From NCBI GenBank assembly GCA_009692045.1, contig SIAA01000006.1:24174-88173 (forward strand): a stretch of DNA of 64,000 nucleotides, given 5' to 3'. The notes under the pieces were generated by a model. That model had not been told where the DNA came from. It saw nothing but the letters and a program-made list of their open reading frames with translations, and ran no database searches. The stretch comes from Phycisphaerales bacterium (GTDB taxonomy: Bacteria > Planctomycetota > Phycisphaerae > Phycisphaerales > SM1A02). The position numbers and the translations under genes were made by a program. Shown in pieces: positions 17,911 through 25,846 of the stretch (within the stretch, counting starts at the first letter, position 1; each line of letters starts with the position of its first letter).

Positions 17911-18435
17911 TCAGGGCGAAGCGCTTGACCCAGCCGCCCCATCGGTCTCGAACAGCCCTGACTCGTTGGGAAGGGGGCGGGTGCGTGACTGCAATTCGTC
18001 CAGCTCGCGCGACAGTTCGGCGAGCGGACTGAACTGGTAGTACTCGCTCGCGAAGCGGATGTAGGCAATTTGGTCGAGTCCACGCAGAGCATGCGCCACA
18101 CGGTGGCCGATCTCCATGCTGGGGATCTCGCGCTCGAAATCTCGATAAATCGCATCCTCGACATTGCGCAGCAGTTGTTCGCGCGCTTCCTCGCTCACGG
18201 GCCGCTTGCCGCAGGCGAGCCGAACCGAGCGCTGCATGTTGGCCGATTCAAAGGGCACCCGCCTGCCGTCGCGCTTGGCCACCATGAGTCGTGTGACACG
18301 CTCACTACGCTCATAGGTTGTGAATCTCTTACTGCAGGCGAGACACTCGCGGCGCCTTCGGATCGCCCCACCGTTCTCGCTGGAGCGGCTGTCAATCACC
18401 TTGTCATTGTCGCGATTGCAGAAAGGGCAGAGCAC
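17911..18435 (-). CDS. nrdR: Transcriptional repressor NrdR
   Basis: Represses ribonucleotide reductase genes according to the dATP/ATP ratio. I chose the GTG at 18435, which gives the family start (initiator, Leu, then CPFC) of a 174-aa protein, with GGAGGA 13 bases upstream. A GTG at 18456 would add seven residues and overlap that site. The zinc ribbon CPFC..CLAC occupies about 3-36, with DSRSSENGGAIRRRRECL. The ATP cone follows (about 49-139, starting LMVAKRDGRRVPFE). The last 35 residues are an unconserved tail. Confidence 0.94.
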   Translation of the reverse strand: MLCPFCNRDNDKVIDSRSSENGGAIRRRRECLACSKRFTTYERSERVTRLMVAKRDGRRVPFESANMQRSVRLACGKRPVSEEAREQLLRNVEDAIYRDFEREIPSMEIGHRVAHALRGLDQIAYIRFASEYYQFSPLAELSRELDELQSRTRPLPNESGLFETDGAAGSSASP

Positions 18436-18486
18436 CTTGGGTATATCTTCCTCCACGGAGCGGAGTCCGTCAAACGGGGGAGTTTG

Positions 18487-20805
18487 CTAGGGCGAGCAGG
18501 ATTCGACCCACCACAGCAGAGTCGCCGCACCGTCGAGTTCGAAGTAGTCGACCTCGAGGTTTATCAGAGCCGGTTCGGTCAGTTCGAGCAGGAATCGGTC
18601 ATCTGTCGCGGCGTGTCGGTCCCAGCGATCGATGATCGTCGCACCATCAAGTCGCACCCTCAGACCATCATCAGAGCGAAACACCAGCATCCAACAACCA
18701 GCGGGGAAGGTGATGTCCGATGTGGCTTGAATCCCAAACCCATCCACAGGGAATCCCGAAGGGACGAGACCGAGCTCGGTTGGGCCATCCCCGCCGAAGA
18801 GAAAGCGCAAGTCCTGGAATCCACTCAGCATGTTGGTCTTGGCGGCTATCTTGGCGAACGATGGCGGATCGGCTATCGGGTCCCCCTCCAGAGGGAACAC
18901 GCGCAGTCCCCACTCGGCCGGTGCGATCGCTCCGGAGCCGTGCAGCAGCATCTTCTCACCATTGCGAGTGCGAACATCGAGTTGATAGCGCCCAGCCGTC
19001 CCCGCGTCTTCCATGAAGACCGTGATCGAGTTGTCGCTCGATGACATTGCCACGCTCGCTTGAGTCGTCCCGCTGACTTGCGCGCCAAGAAGAGGCGATC
19101 CGATCAACCGCCAAGTCTCCTGCGCGCCACTTCGCCGCGTTCGCACCAGAGTTGGAGTATCGGGATCAACAGGGAAGTTGTCGTGGATGAGCATGACATC
19201 GCGTCCACCCATTTGCGCTCGCGTTGATTCCGGCCAGTCTCCGCTCAGTTTCACTGGGTTGGTTGCTCCCGGCAAGCGCGCGGTGATCGCGGCATACCCC
19301 TGCGCTGCGGTGATTCCCTGGCAATCACTGCGGAGCCCAACTTTGCTGGCTTGGTCTGTGACCACCTGCAGAGGAACATCTGTAAACACATTGGCTCCCA
19401 CGCAGTTGCCCGGTTGCGCGTCGATCTGCACAGCCACCGGAAGCTCGACGAACTCATTGCTGGCGATGCTGTTGTTGCCACCATCCGAGCCGTTGGCAGT
19501 TGCCCACGCGGTGCTGGCGAGTGCGGGATCACTGTCATCCCAGAGGCGAATGCCGCGGGTATCGCGGCGGAAAAGATTGCCCTCGATGTGATTGCTTCTG
19601 CCGTGTTCAATGTTGATTCCACCGTGTTCATCACCGCTAGCCACCTCGCCATTACGCATGAATAGGTTTGCCCGCACCAGACTCTCATGGCAGTACCCAC
19701 CCCAGAGTCCGCAAATGGCGTTGGAGACACATCGATTGCGTTCGAACATGTTGCCGAATGAGAAGGTCATCTCCATTCCGTGGGCGGCCGCAAAAGAGAA
19801 GTCGTTCCATTCGATTCGATTCAGGTTGCAGCCCAGGCCCGCGCGCTTGATCTTCGCCGCGCCGCTGCTGGATGAGGCGCCCAGAGCCTCCTGCCCCGCG
19901 AATCCGAAGAGGCCATCACCGCAGTGAGTAGCAGAGTTGAGTGCGATGGTGTTTCGGCAGCACTGTTCGAAAAGCAGAATGCCGGCGGAGTCCTGGCCTC
20001 GGCTATACACACCGTGGCTGTATCCGCGCAGACAGAAATCAAAGTAGTTGCGGCAAATCGTGTTGTCGCTGGAACGCCACAGCGCCACACCCCAGCCGGA
20101 GAGGAATGAGCAATCGTTGTCATACACCTGGGCGTTCGTTACGCGGTCAAGAATGACGCCGTTCTGAGTGCGCCTGACCTTGACTCGGCGCACGGTCACT
20201 CTGTCGCTCGACTGAATGCACAGTCCGGCGCCGAAGTTCTGGCGCCACTCCTGGGCATCGTTCTCGTGGGGGAAAAGCCAGTCAGAACTCCACTCCTGCT
20301 CAAAGTCGGAGGTGAGCGCCTGAGCGAAGTTCCCTGACAGATCTAGGTCTTCCAGCACGCTCCCATGGGAGACATCAGCCAGTACGGCAACACGAAAGCC
20401 GCTGATGGCACCACCACCAAGCCGCACCCGGGGGGCAGTGATCGAGATTCCGATGCCCTGGAAGTAGGCGTGTGCCGGGTTCGCCGCTGCGGCGCCGCCA
20501 CCACTCGCGTCCATTGAGGACGCAGCTCCAGTGAGGGTTTCTCCGCCGAGGTCCACATATACATCCGCGGTTGCCACATGAACAACGCCGTTGCCATCGC
20601 GATCAGCGACGGGCTCCCCGAACCGCAGGCGGCAGGATTGGGTGACCTCGATGTTGTCGCGGTCCACCAGCAGCAGCGGCAACTTGGCGGCATCGACAGC
20701 AGAGGGGGCGCTCAGCAGTGGACTGAGCGTATCCCTGCTCGTCAGCTCAACCGGCTGGACGCACCCACCCAGAAAGGCCAGCGAAACCAGGGCAGGCTTT
20801 AGCAC
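18487..20805 (-). CDS. Putative exported lipoprotein: right-handed beta-helix plus PA14-like domain
   Basis: 772 aa from a GTG that shares a base with the frr stop (TAGTG). A short hydrophobic start ends in LAFLGGC, a plausible lipobox. Residues of about 130-480 hold repeated short coils rich in Asn, Gly and Cys (for example CRNYFDFC, CCRNTIALN, NRIEWNDFSF), typical of NosD/AlgG-like parallel beta-helices that bind or cut polysaccharides. The last 100 residues resemble a PA14 domain (FRSDDGLRVRLDGATIIDRW). The substrate is unknown. Its coupling to pyrH-frr is odd for a secreted protein. Confidence 0.7.
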   Translation of the reverse strand: MLKPALVSLAFLGGCVQPVELTSRDTLSPLLSAPSAVDAAKLPLLLVDRDNIEVTQSCRLRFGEPVADRDGNGVVHVATADVYVDLGGETLTGAASSMDASGGGAAAANPAHAYFQGIGISITAPRVRLGGGAISGFRVAVLADVSHGSVLEDLDLSGNFAQALTSDFEQEWSSDWLFPHENDAQEWRQNFGAGLCIQSSDRVTVRRVKVRRTQNGVILDRVTNAQVYDNDCSFLSGWGVALWRSSDNTICRNYFDFCLRGYSHGVYSRGQDSAGILLFEQCCRNTIALNSATHCGDGLFGFAGQEALGASSSSGAAKIKRAGLGCNLNRIEWNDFSFAAAHGMEMTFSFGNMFERNRCVSNAICGLWGGYCHESLVRANLFMRNGEVASGDEHGGINIEHGRSNHIEGNLFRRDTRGIRLWDDSDPALASTAWATANGSDGGNNSIASNEFVELPVAVQIDAQPGNCVGANVFTDVPLQVVTDQASKVGLRSDCQGITAAQGYAAITARLPGATNPVKLSGDWPESTRAQMGGRDVMLIHDNFPVDPDTPTLVRTRRSGAQETWRLIGSPLLGAQVSGTTQASVAMSSSDNSITVFMEDAGTAGRYQLDVRTRNGEKMLLHGSGAIAPAEWGLRVFPLEGDPIADPPSFAKIAAKTNMLSGFQDLRFLFGGDGPTELGLVPSGFPVDGFGIQATSDITFPAGCWMLVFRSDDGLRVRLDGATIIDRWDRHAATDDRFLLELTEPALINLEVDYFELDGAATLLWWVESCSP

Positions 20806-21371
20806 TAGACGGTTTCCACCTCGGTGACCTTTTTCTCGGTCATCTCATCAACCTTGGTGGTATGAGCCTTAGTCATGTCATCGATCTGCTTCTTGGCGTG
20901 TTCGGCCTGATCTTCGCTGATCTTCACCTTGGTGTCGGCGAGTGCAGCATCGATGTGCTTATTGGCATCGCGCCGCTCATTGCGGATCGCCACACGAGTG
21001 TCCTCGGCGGCCTTGCGGGCCTGTGTGGCCAACTGCCGTCTCCGCTCCGCTGACGGCGCCGGTACGGGAATGCGAATTCCCTGACCATCAGACTGGGGAT
21101 TCAATCCCAGACCCGCGGTCTCAATGGCCTTGACAATCGCCAGTCTTGCCCCGGGATCGAAGGGTTTTACATAGAGCATGGTGGCTTCAGCCACGCTGAT
21201 GCCGGCGAGTTCACGCAGGTCGACAAAACTTCCGAAGTACTCGACTTTGACATACTCGAGGAGAGCCGTGCTAGCCCGACCAGTGCGCATTCCCCGCAGT
21301 TCGCGCTGCAAGTGCTCGACCGATTTATCCATCCGGTCCTCGGCCTCGAGAACGATCATGTCAATGTCCAT
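20805..21371 (-). CDS. frr: Ribosome recycling factor
   Basis: RRF, 188 aa, splits post-termination ribosomes together with EF-G. Domain I is the long three-helix bundle: DRMDKSVEHLQRELRGMRTG at about 12-31 contains the conserved Arg-Thr-Gly, and the domain II hinge follows at VKVEYFG. IRIPVPAPSAERRRQL is the second family signature. It lies 33 bases after pyrH, the usual partner. Its stop is shared with the start of the downstream beta-helix gene. Confidence 0.96.
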   Translation of the reverse strand: MDIDMIVLEAEDRMDKSVEHLQRELRGMRTGRASTALLEYVKVEYFGSFVDLRELAGISVAEATMLYVKPFDPGARLAIVKAIETAGLGLNPQSDGQGIRIPVPAPSAERRRQLATQARKAAEDTRVAIRNERRDANKHIDAALADTKVKISEDQAEHAKKQIDDMTKAHTTKVDEMTEKKVTEVETV

Positions 21372-21404
21372 AGCGAGTCTCCCAATCGAAGAAATGAGGG
21401 TGGT

Positions 21405-22124
21405 TCAGCCCGTTACTAGGGTGCCGATGCGTTCGCCGTGAATGATGCGGGCAATATTGCCCTTGGTGCCGTAGTCGAATACGCATACGGGCAAGTTGTG
21501 CTCCATGCACATGGTCATTGCTGTGAGATCCATTACGGCCAGCTTGCGTTCGAGAACTTCGGTGAATGAGATGCGCTCGAAGCGTTTGGCGGAGGGGTCC
21601 TTGCGAGGGTCGGCGCTGTAAATGCCATCGACCTTGGTGGCCTTCAGCAGAACTTGGACGCCCAGTTCGGCGGCTCGCAAAGCGGCGCAAGTATCGGTGG
21701 TGAAGAAGGGGTTCCCGGTTCCCGCCACCAGAATCACTACCCGCCCCTTCTCCAAATGTCGCAGAGCGCGGGCGCGCACGAAGGGTTCGGCGAGGGCGGG
21801 GATGTTTATGGCACTGAGCACTCGCGACTCGACTCCCGCTCCTGTCAGTGCCTGTTTCAGGGCCACTCCATTGAGAACTGTGCCGAGCATTCCCATGTAA
21901 TCAGCGGTGGATTGGTCAATGTGTCCTGCCTTCGCCAACTGGGCGCCGCGCACAATGTTTCCTCCGCCCACCACCACGCCGAGGGAAATGGGTGTCCCGC
22001 GCACGGCGCTGGCGATCTCTTCAGCAATGTGGGCCAGAGAGTCAGGGAGGATGCCCAATTGACCCTCGGCCGAAAAGCTCTCGCCGCTGATTTTCAGAAG
22101 GATGCGACGATATGGTTCAGCCAC
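21405..22124 (-). CDS. pyrH: Uridylate kinase (UMP kinase)
   Basis: Bacterial hexameric UMP kinase of the amino-acid kinase fold, 239 aa. The GTG at 22124 with AAGAGG upstream gives the family-like start AEPYRRILLKISGES; the frame runs further upstream without homology. Motifs: GVVVGGGNIVRG, ADYMGMLGTVLNG, VAGTGNPFFTTDTCAALRA and KATKVDGIYSADP. rpsB and tsf, usually upstream, are absent: a divergent operon begins 97 bases away. Confidence 0.95.
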   Translation of the reverse strand: MAEPYRRILLKISGESFSAEGQLGILPDSLAHIAEEIASAVRGTPISLGVVVGGGNIVRGAQLAKAGHIDQSTADYMGMLGTVLNGVALKQALTGAGVESRVLSAINIPALAEPFVRARALRHLEKGRVVILVAGTGNPFFTTDTCAALRAAELGVQVLLKATKVDGIYSADPRKDPSAKRFERISFTEVLERKLAVMDLTAMTMCMEHNLPVCVFDYGTKGNIARIIHGERIGTLVTG

Positions 22125-22146
22125 GATATTCCTCTTCTCTTGCAGT

Positions 22147-22174
22147 GAGACAACGGTGGGGAGCGTACTACAAT
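22147..22174 (+). promoter_or_regulatory. Possible promoter of the VWA/ExbB operon
   Basis: GAGACA (22147-22152) and TACAAT (22169-22174) are separated by 16 bases, inside the 96-base divergent gap between pyrH and the VWA gene. The -10 box is good and the -35 box weak. A purine-rich GAGGAAGGGG precedes the ATG at 22221. Confidence 0.35.
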
Positions 22175-22220
22175 CGGAGGCTCGGGCGCAGAGCACCTGA
22201 GGAAGGGGATTCGACTAGCG

Positions 22221-23135
22221 ATGCGGGCACTCAATGGGAAAACCCAGCTACTACCAAGGCAGGCCAAACTTGCCCTTCTCGGGCTCGCCATCTCGTTGCC
22301 CTTTCACTTTCTACTGGTGGTAATTCTGGCAACGGTACGCGTGCCTCTGCCTACAGCTGTCGGCGCTGGAGAGCTGTTGGAGATTCAACTCACGCCGCTG
22401 GAGCGGATGACGCCCAGGGCATCTCCAGATCTGGCACAAGACCCGATCAGCACCACGCCGTCGATTGAAGCAGCCTCAACTACTGAAGCGACGGCGCGCT
22501 CACTGCCAGTTGTCACCGAGGTCACTTCGCAGAGTGTGCTGGGAAGTGGGTTGGCAAGGCCCGGCGACATCGAGGGCAACCGAGCGGGCTCGGGTGCATC
22601 CAGACCTGGCGCCAGAGCCGATTTCTTCGGAGTCGTGGGCACGGGCAAGCGAATCGCATATCTAATGGACAAATCGGGGTCGATGCGTGACGGTGGACGG
22701 ATGGAGGCGGCGCGCAAGGAGCTAATCCGTTCCATAGAGGAACTACCGGATTTCGCCGAGGTATGTGTGGTGTTCTTTGATGACGAGAAGTCAGTGTGGC
22801 CAGCGCATCCCTGCTTCGTGCGCATGTCGCACCGCAACCGAGAAGCTCTGCTCGAGTGGATCTCCCAAGTGAGCCCCAGCGGGGGAACCAATCCGCTGCC
22901 CGCCTATATTCATGTAATGCGGTGTGAGCAGACGCCGGATCTGGTCTACCTCTTGAGTGATGGGGAAATCCCCCTTGAGTCGCTGCTGGGGATTGTGGCG
23001 GAGCACGGCACTAGCAAGGGCGCTGCGGTCAACACCTTTGCCTTTGGAGGTCAGGCCGAGGCAGAGACTCTGCGGCGATTGGCTGCGGAGTGCGGTGGAT
23101 CGTTCAACGCGGTGTCGGGGGGAGCAGGTCGATGA
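22221..23135 (+). CDS. VWA-domain protein with TonB-like N-terminal anchor
   Basis: 304 aa. A single membrane segment (about 17-39) contains Ser25-x3-His29-x6-Leu36, matching the first three of the four residues TonB uses to couple to ExbB/ExbD (Ser16, His20, Leu27 in E. coli; the last Ser is Arg here). A Pro/Thr/Ser/Ala-rich linker (about 41-135) would span the periplasm. Residues 143-300 form a von Willebrand A domain with a complete MIDAS: DKSGS (150-154), Thr in GGTNP (223) and Asp in LLSDGE (247). It opens an operon with exbB and exbD genes, so a motor-driven metal-dependent binding protein is inferred. Function unknown. Confidence 0.85.
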   Translation: MRALNGKTQLLPRQAKLALLGLAISLPFHFLLVVILATVRVPLPTAVGAGELLEIQLTPLERMTPRASPDLAQDPISTTPSIEAASTTEATARSLPVVTEVTSQSVLGSGLARPGDIEGNRAGSGASRPGARADFFGVVGTGKRIAYLMDKSGSMRDGGRMEAARKELIRSIEELPDFAEVCVVFFDDEKSVWPAHPCFVRMSHRNREALLEWISQVSPSGGTNPLPAYIHVMRCEQTPDLVYLLSDGEIPLESLLGIVAEHGTSKGAAVNTFAFGGQAEAETLRRLAAECGGSFNAVSGGAGR

Positions 23136-24340
23136 TGACAGTCACTTCAACCGGAGTGAGTAGGGCCGCATCCATCGTCACGAGAGCAAGTGTGGTGCTC
23201 GTCCTCATGACCGCCGTGGTGCATGCAGCAAAGGCTCAAAGCGAGTCCTCTAGGAATGCAGTGTCAGTTCGAGTGGAGCGCCGCGGTGCGAAGGATGCCA
23301 TCTCCGGGTTGCTGCGCGGAGCGAGTTCCGAAGGATTGGTGATCGACACATCACCAACTCTGGTGACGGTGCCGTGGATTGATATTGCCAGAGTCGAAGG
23401 GGATACAGATCCGGCCTGGAGCAGATGTCTGGACTCTGCTCGCAATCTGTGGCGGGGTGTGTACCGCTTGCAGCGAAGTGACATGCGTCTGGCCTGGGAG
23501 GCATTCGCCGCCGCGGCTAGCGGAGGTTGCACAGGCGAGGTGCAGAGAGCCGCTTGCGAGGGAATGGTTGTGAGCATGAGTCAAGACTCACAGGAGAATC
23601 GAACGCGGATAGCCAGTTTGATCGCGGCAAAGTTGGACCGGGATGGTGTTCGCGAGGCAGGGTCTCCCTTGGTGCGGGCGGCGTTTCCTTTGGATGGCGT
23701 CCCTGCGCCAGGATTTGCGCCAGCATGGGGAGACCTCGAGTCTGCCCAGGAGTTCATGGCGCTGTCAGGTACTGCGCTCGGCATCGATGCCGTTGATGTC
23801 AGTGATCCTGTGATGGCGGCGTTCATAGCGCTCGCTCGGCAGGAGTCAGGTGGCGAGTCAGTTATGCCGGAAAGGAAGTTGCTGGGAAAACCGCTTCCCG
23901 AGTGGTTCGCGCCGCTACTGGACGCCTGGCACGATGCGTGCAGTGTCGTCCCAGCGCGACGGATGGCCGGCCGCACGGCTCTTGCGCTACAACGCGGCGT
24001 GGTTGATGAGGCTTGGCGGCCTTGGATTACCTACGCACGCGGGCGCAGTCTCGCGATGGACGCCCGAGAGTCCAGCGCAACCCGAGAGTCGAGCACCGCC
24101 CGTGATTCGGTGCTCGCCAGGGATGCGCTCGCTCGAACCGGTGTTGCGCTGGCTGATGATGCAGCACTCGAGTTGATCACAGCGGCTGCGGAGGCGGGGT
24201 TGGGCACCTCGCTCGGTCGCGCAGCACTCTCTCAGGCTGCAAGGTGTCTGCGAACTGCGGATGATGAGGCGTCAGCATTACTGATCGAAAGAGACTTGGC
24301 CGCCGCCCGCGGCAGAAGCGAAGGAGCTCCCAGTCCATGA
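23132..24340 (+). CDS. Exported protein of unknown function in the VWA/ExbB operon
   Basis: 402 aa from the ATG overlapping the previous stop (ATGA). An N-terminal basic and hydrophobic stretch (TRASVVLVLMTAVVHAAKAQ, about 17-36) looks like a cleavable signal peptide. Residues of about 40-80 read as a small beta-rich module (RRGAKDAISGLLRG, VTVPWIDIARVEGD). The rest is Ala-rich and mainly helical, with a short degenerate repeat of Arg-Glu-Ser-Ser and Arg-Asp-Ser around 310-330. I recognise no family. Its place between the VWA and ExbB genes suggests a periplasmic partner. Confidence 0.75.
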   Translation: MMTVTSTGVSRAASIVTRASVVLVLMTAVVHAAKAQSESSRNAVSVRVERRGAKDAISGLLRGASSEGLVIDTSPTLVTVPWIDIARVEGDTDPAWSRCLDSARNLWRGVYRLQRSDMRLAWEAFAAAASGGCTGEVQRAACEGMVVSMSQDSQENRTRIASLIAAKLDRDGVREAGSPLVRAAFPLDGVPAPGFAPAWGDLESAQEFMALSGTALGIDAVDVSDPVMAAFIALARQESGGESVMPERKLLGKPLPEWFAPLLDAWHDACSVVPARRMAGRTALALQRGVVDEAWRPWITYARGRSLAMDARESSATRESSTARDSVLARDALARTGVALADDAALELITAAAEAGLGTSLGRAALSQAARCLRTADDEASALLIERDLAAARGRSEGAPSP

Positions 24341-25020
24341 TGGTTTTGCTAGCACAATCCGCCGAGCAGACAGCAACGCTGCTCAAGTTCATTCACGGCG
24401 GCGGCGTAATCGGATATGTAATCATCGCCCTAAGCGTCGCTGGACTCGCCTTCGCCATAGCGCTGGCTGCCCAGGTACGCCGGTCGCGTCTGGCGCCATC
24501 GGAGCGCATTCGCGAGTTGCAGCGGCTCGTCATGGAGGGGGACTTGGCGGCCGCCCTCAAGTACTGCAAATCAGAGGTCAACGATTGCATGGCGCTGCGC
24601 ATCGCCGTCGGGGGAATCGACCGGAGGCTTCGCGGACCTCTGGGTGCTTATGAGGCGCGGGGTGCCATGGAGGATGCGGGAGAGGCAGAAACCGCCCGCC
24701 TGTACCGCGCGATTGAACCACTGGCGGTAATCGCAAACGTTGCACCTCTCCTAGGACTGCTGGGAACGGTACAGGGGATGATCGGGGCATTTGATACCGT
24801 GGCCCAGAGCGCTCTGCGCGATGCTTCCTATCACGAGCAGCTGGCGCACAACATTCACATCGCCCTCATCACTACATTTCAGGGGCTGGTAGTGGCGATC
24901 CCCTGCGTCGTGGTGCACTCCTACTTTCGCAGTCGCATCGATGCGACCGCCGGAGAGATCGGCCGCGAGTTGGAGCCGATCGCCCAATCATTGGAATCGT
25001 CAGCTGGTCGTGTCTCATGA
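24337..25020 (+). CDS. exbB: MotA/TolQ/ExbB-type proton channel protein
   Basis: 227 aa with three membrane segments (about 23-47, 129-152 and 174-195), the topology of ExbB/TolQ. The channel threonines are present: Thr144 in LLGLLGTVQGM and Thr179/180 in ALITTFQGLVVAIP. With ExbD it forms the proton-driven stator complex that energises a TonB- or TolA-like protein. It starts with tandem ATGs at the stop of the preceding gene and overlaps the first exbD by four bases. The likely client is the VWA protein encoded first in the operon. Confidence 0.92.
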   Translation: MMVLLAQSAEQTATLLKFIHGGGVIGYVIIALSVAGLAFAIALAAQVRRSRLAPSERIRELQRLVMEGDLAAALKYCKSEVNDCMALRIAVGGIDRRLRGPLGAYEARGAMEDAGEAETARLYRAIEPLAVIANVAPLLGLLGTVQGMIGAFDTVAQSALRDASYHEQLAHNIHIALITTFQGLVVAIPCVVVHSYFRSRIDATAGEIGRELEPIAQSLESSAGRVS

Positions 25021-25442
25021 TCGTGGGTCGGCGAGTGAAGGGCGAGTCGATTGGCCCGGACTTCACGCCCATGATCGATGTTGTGTTTTTACTGTTGATC
25101 TTCTTCATCGTTACCGCGCAAATGGCCAAACAGTCACGCAGCGATGTGCAGCTTCCATCGGAGGCGGGAGACAAGCACAAGGATGCGCGCGCCGCTGGCC
25201 TCATTGTGAATATTCTGGCTGATGGAACCATTCAGGTCGCTGATCGAGTGGTCGATCTGCCAGCCCTGCGGGTAATGGCGCAGGAGGCGGCCTCGCGGGA
25301 TGCCACCAGCTCTCCCATCATTCGCGCCGACTTCGCCGCTCCAACTTCGCTTCTCAATGGGGCAGTGGAAACAATGCGCAGCGCCGGATTCACCTCCTTC
25401 AAACTCTCCACCAACCCCTCGGGCTCGCGAGGCGGATCGTGA
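25017..25442 (+). CDS. exbD: ExbD/TolR-type protein (first copy)
   Basis: 141 aa. A short cytoplasmic start is followed by one membrane helix, FTPMIDVVFLLLIFFIVTAQ (16-35), which holds the essential proton-carrying Asp21 equivalent to Asp25 of E. coli ExbD. The periplasmic domain (about 45-135) has the expected length and a VNILADGTIQVADR strand region. It is coupled to exbB and to a second exbD by 4-base overlaps. Confidence 0.92.
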   Translation: MIVGRRVKGESIGPDFTPMIDVVFLLLIFFIVTAQMAKQSRSDVQLPSEAGDKHKDARAAGLIVNILADGTIQVADRVVDLPALRVMAQEAASRDATSSPIIRADFAAPTSLLNGAVETMRSAGFTSFKLSTNPSGSRGGS

Positions 25443-25846
25443 AGATCGGGCACAAGTCGCGATTGACTCGCCGGCGACCCTCGCTGGGCATGACGAGCAT
25501 GATCGACGCGGTGTTTCTGCTCCTCAGCTACTTCTTATTCACTACCGGAGCCGCGCTTCCCGAAGAGCAACTAAGCGCTGTGGCGCGGACGAATCGGCCG
25601 GCCGCGAGTGCGCTCTCTCCCCAAGTAATTGATGTGGTGGAGGAGGCCGGTGAGCCCGTGTTCCTTCTGGGCGCGCGTCGAATAAATGGGCGCGAGCAAC
25701 TCACCGAGCTGTTGCAGCAACTGCCCAAGAGTGGAGGCGTGGTAGTGCGTGTTCACAGTGGCCCGGCGGTATCGGCGGCGGCAGCTGCCCTTCAGGCTGC
25801 ACACGACGCGGGGTTCTCTGAGGTGTCATATGTTCCGGCACCCTAA
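25439..25846 (+). CDS. exbD: ExbD/TolR-type protein (second, divergent copy)
   Basis: 135 aa from a GTG overlapping the stop of the first copy. The membrane helix MTSMIDAVFLLLSYFLFTTG (18-37) keeps the proton-carrying Asp23. The rest is clearly different from the first copy, with a periplasmic domain ending in a VVRVHSGPAVSAAAAALQAA helix. Two unlike ExbD proteins beside one ExbB suggest a heterodimeric stator or two alternative stators. Confidence 0.88.
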   Translation: MKIGHKSRLTRRRPSLGMTSMIDAVFLLLSYFLFTTGAALPEEQLSAVARTNRPAASALSPQVIDVVEEAGEPVFLLGARRINGREQLTELLQQLPKSGGVVVRVHSGPAVSAAAAALQAAHDAGFSEVSYVPAP

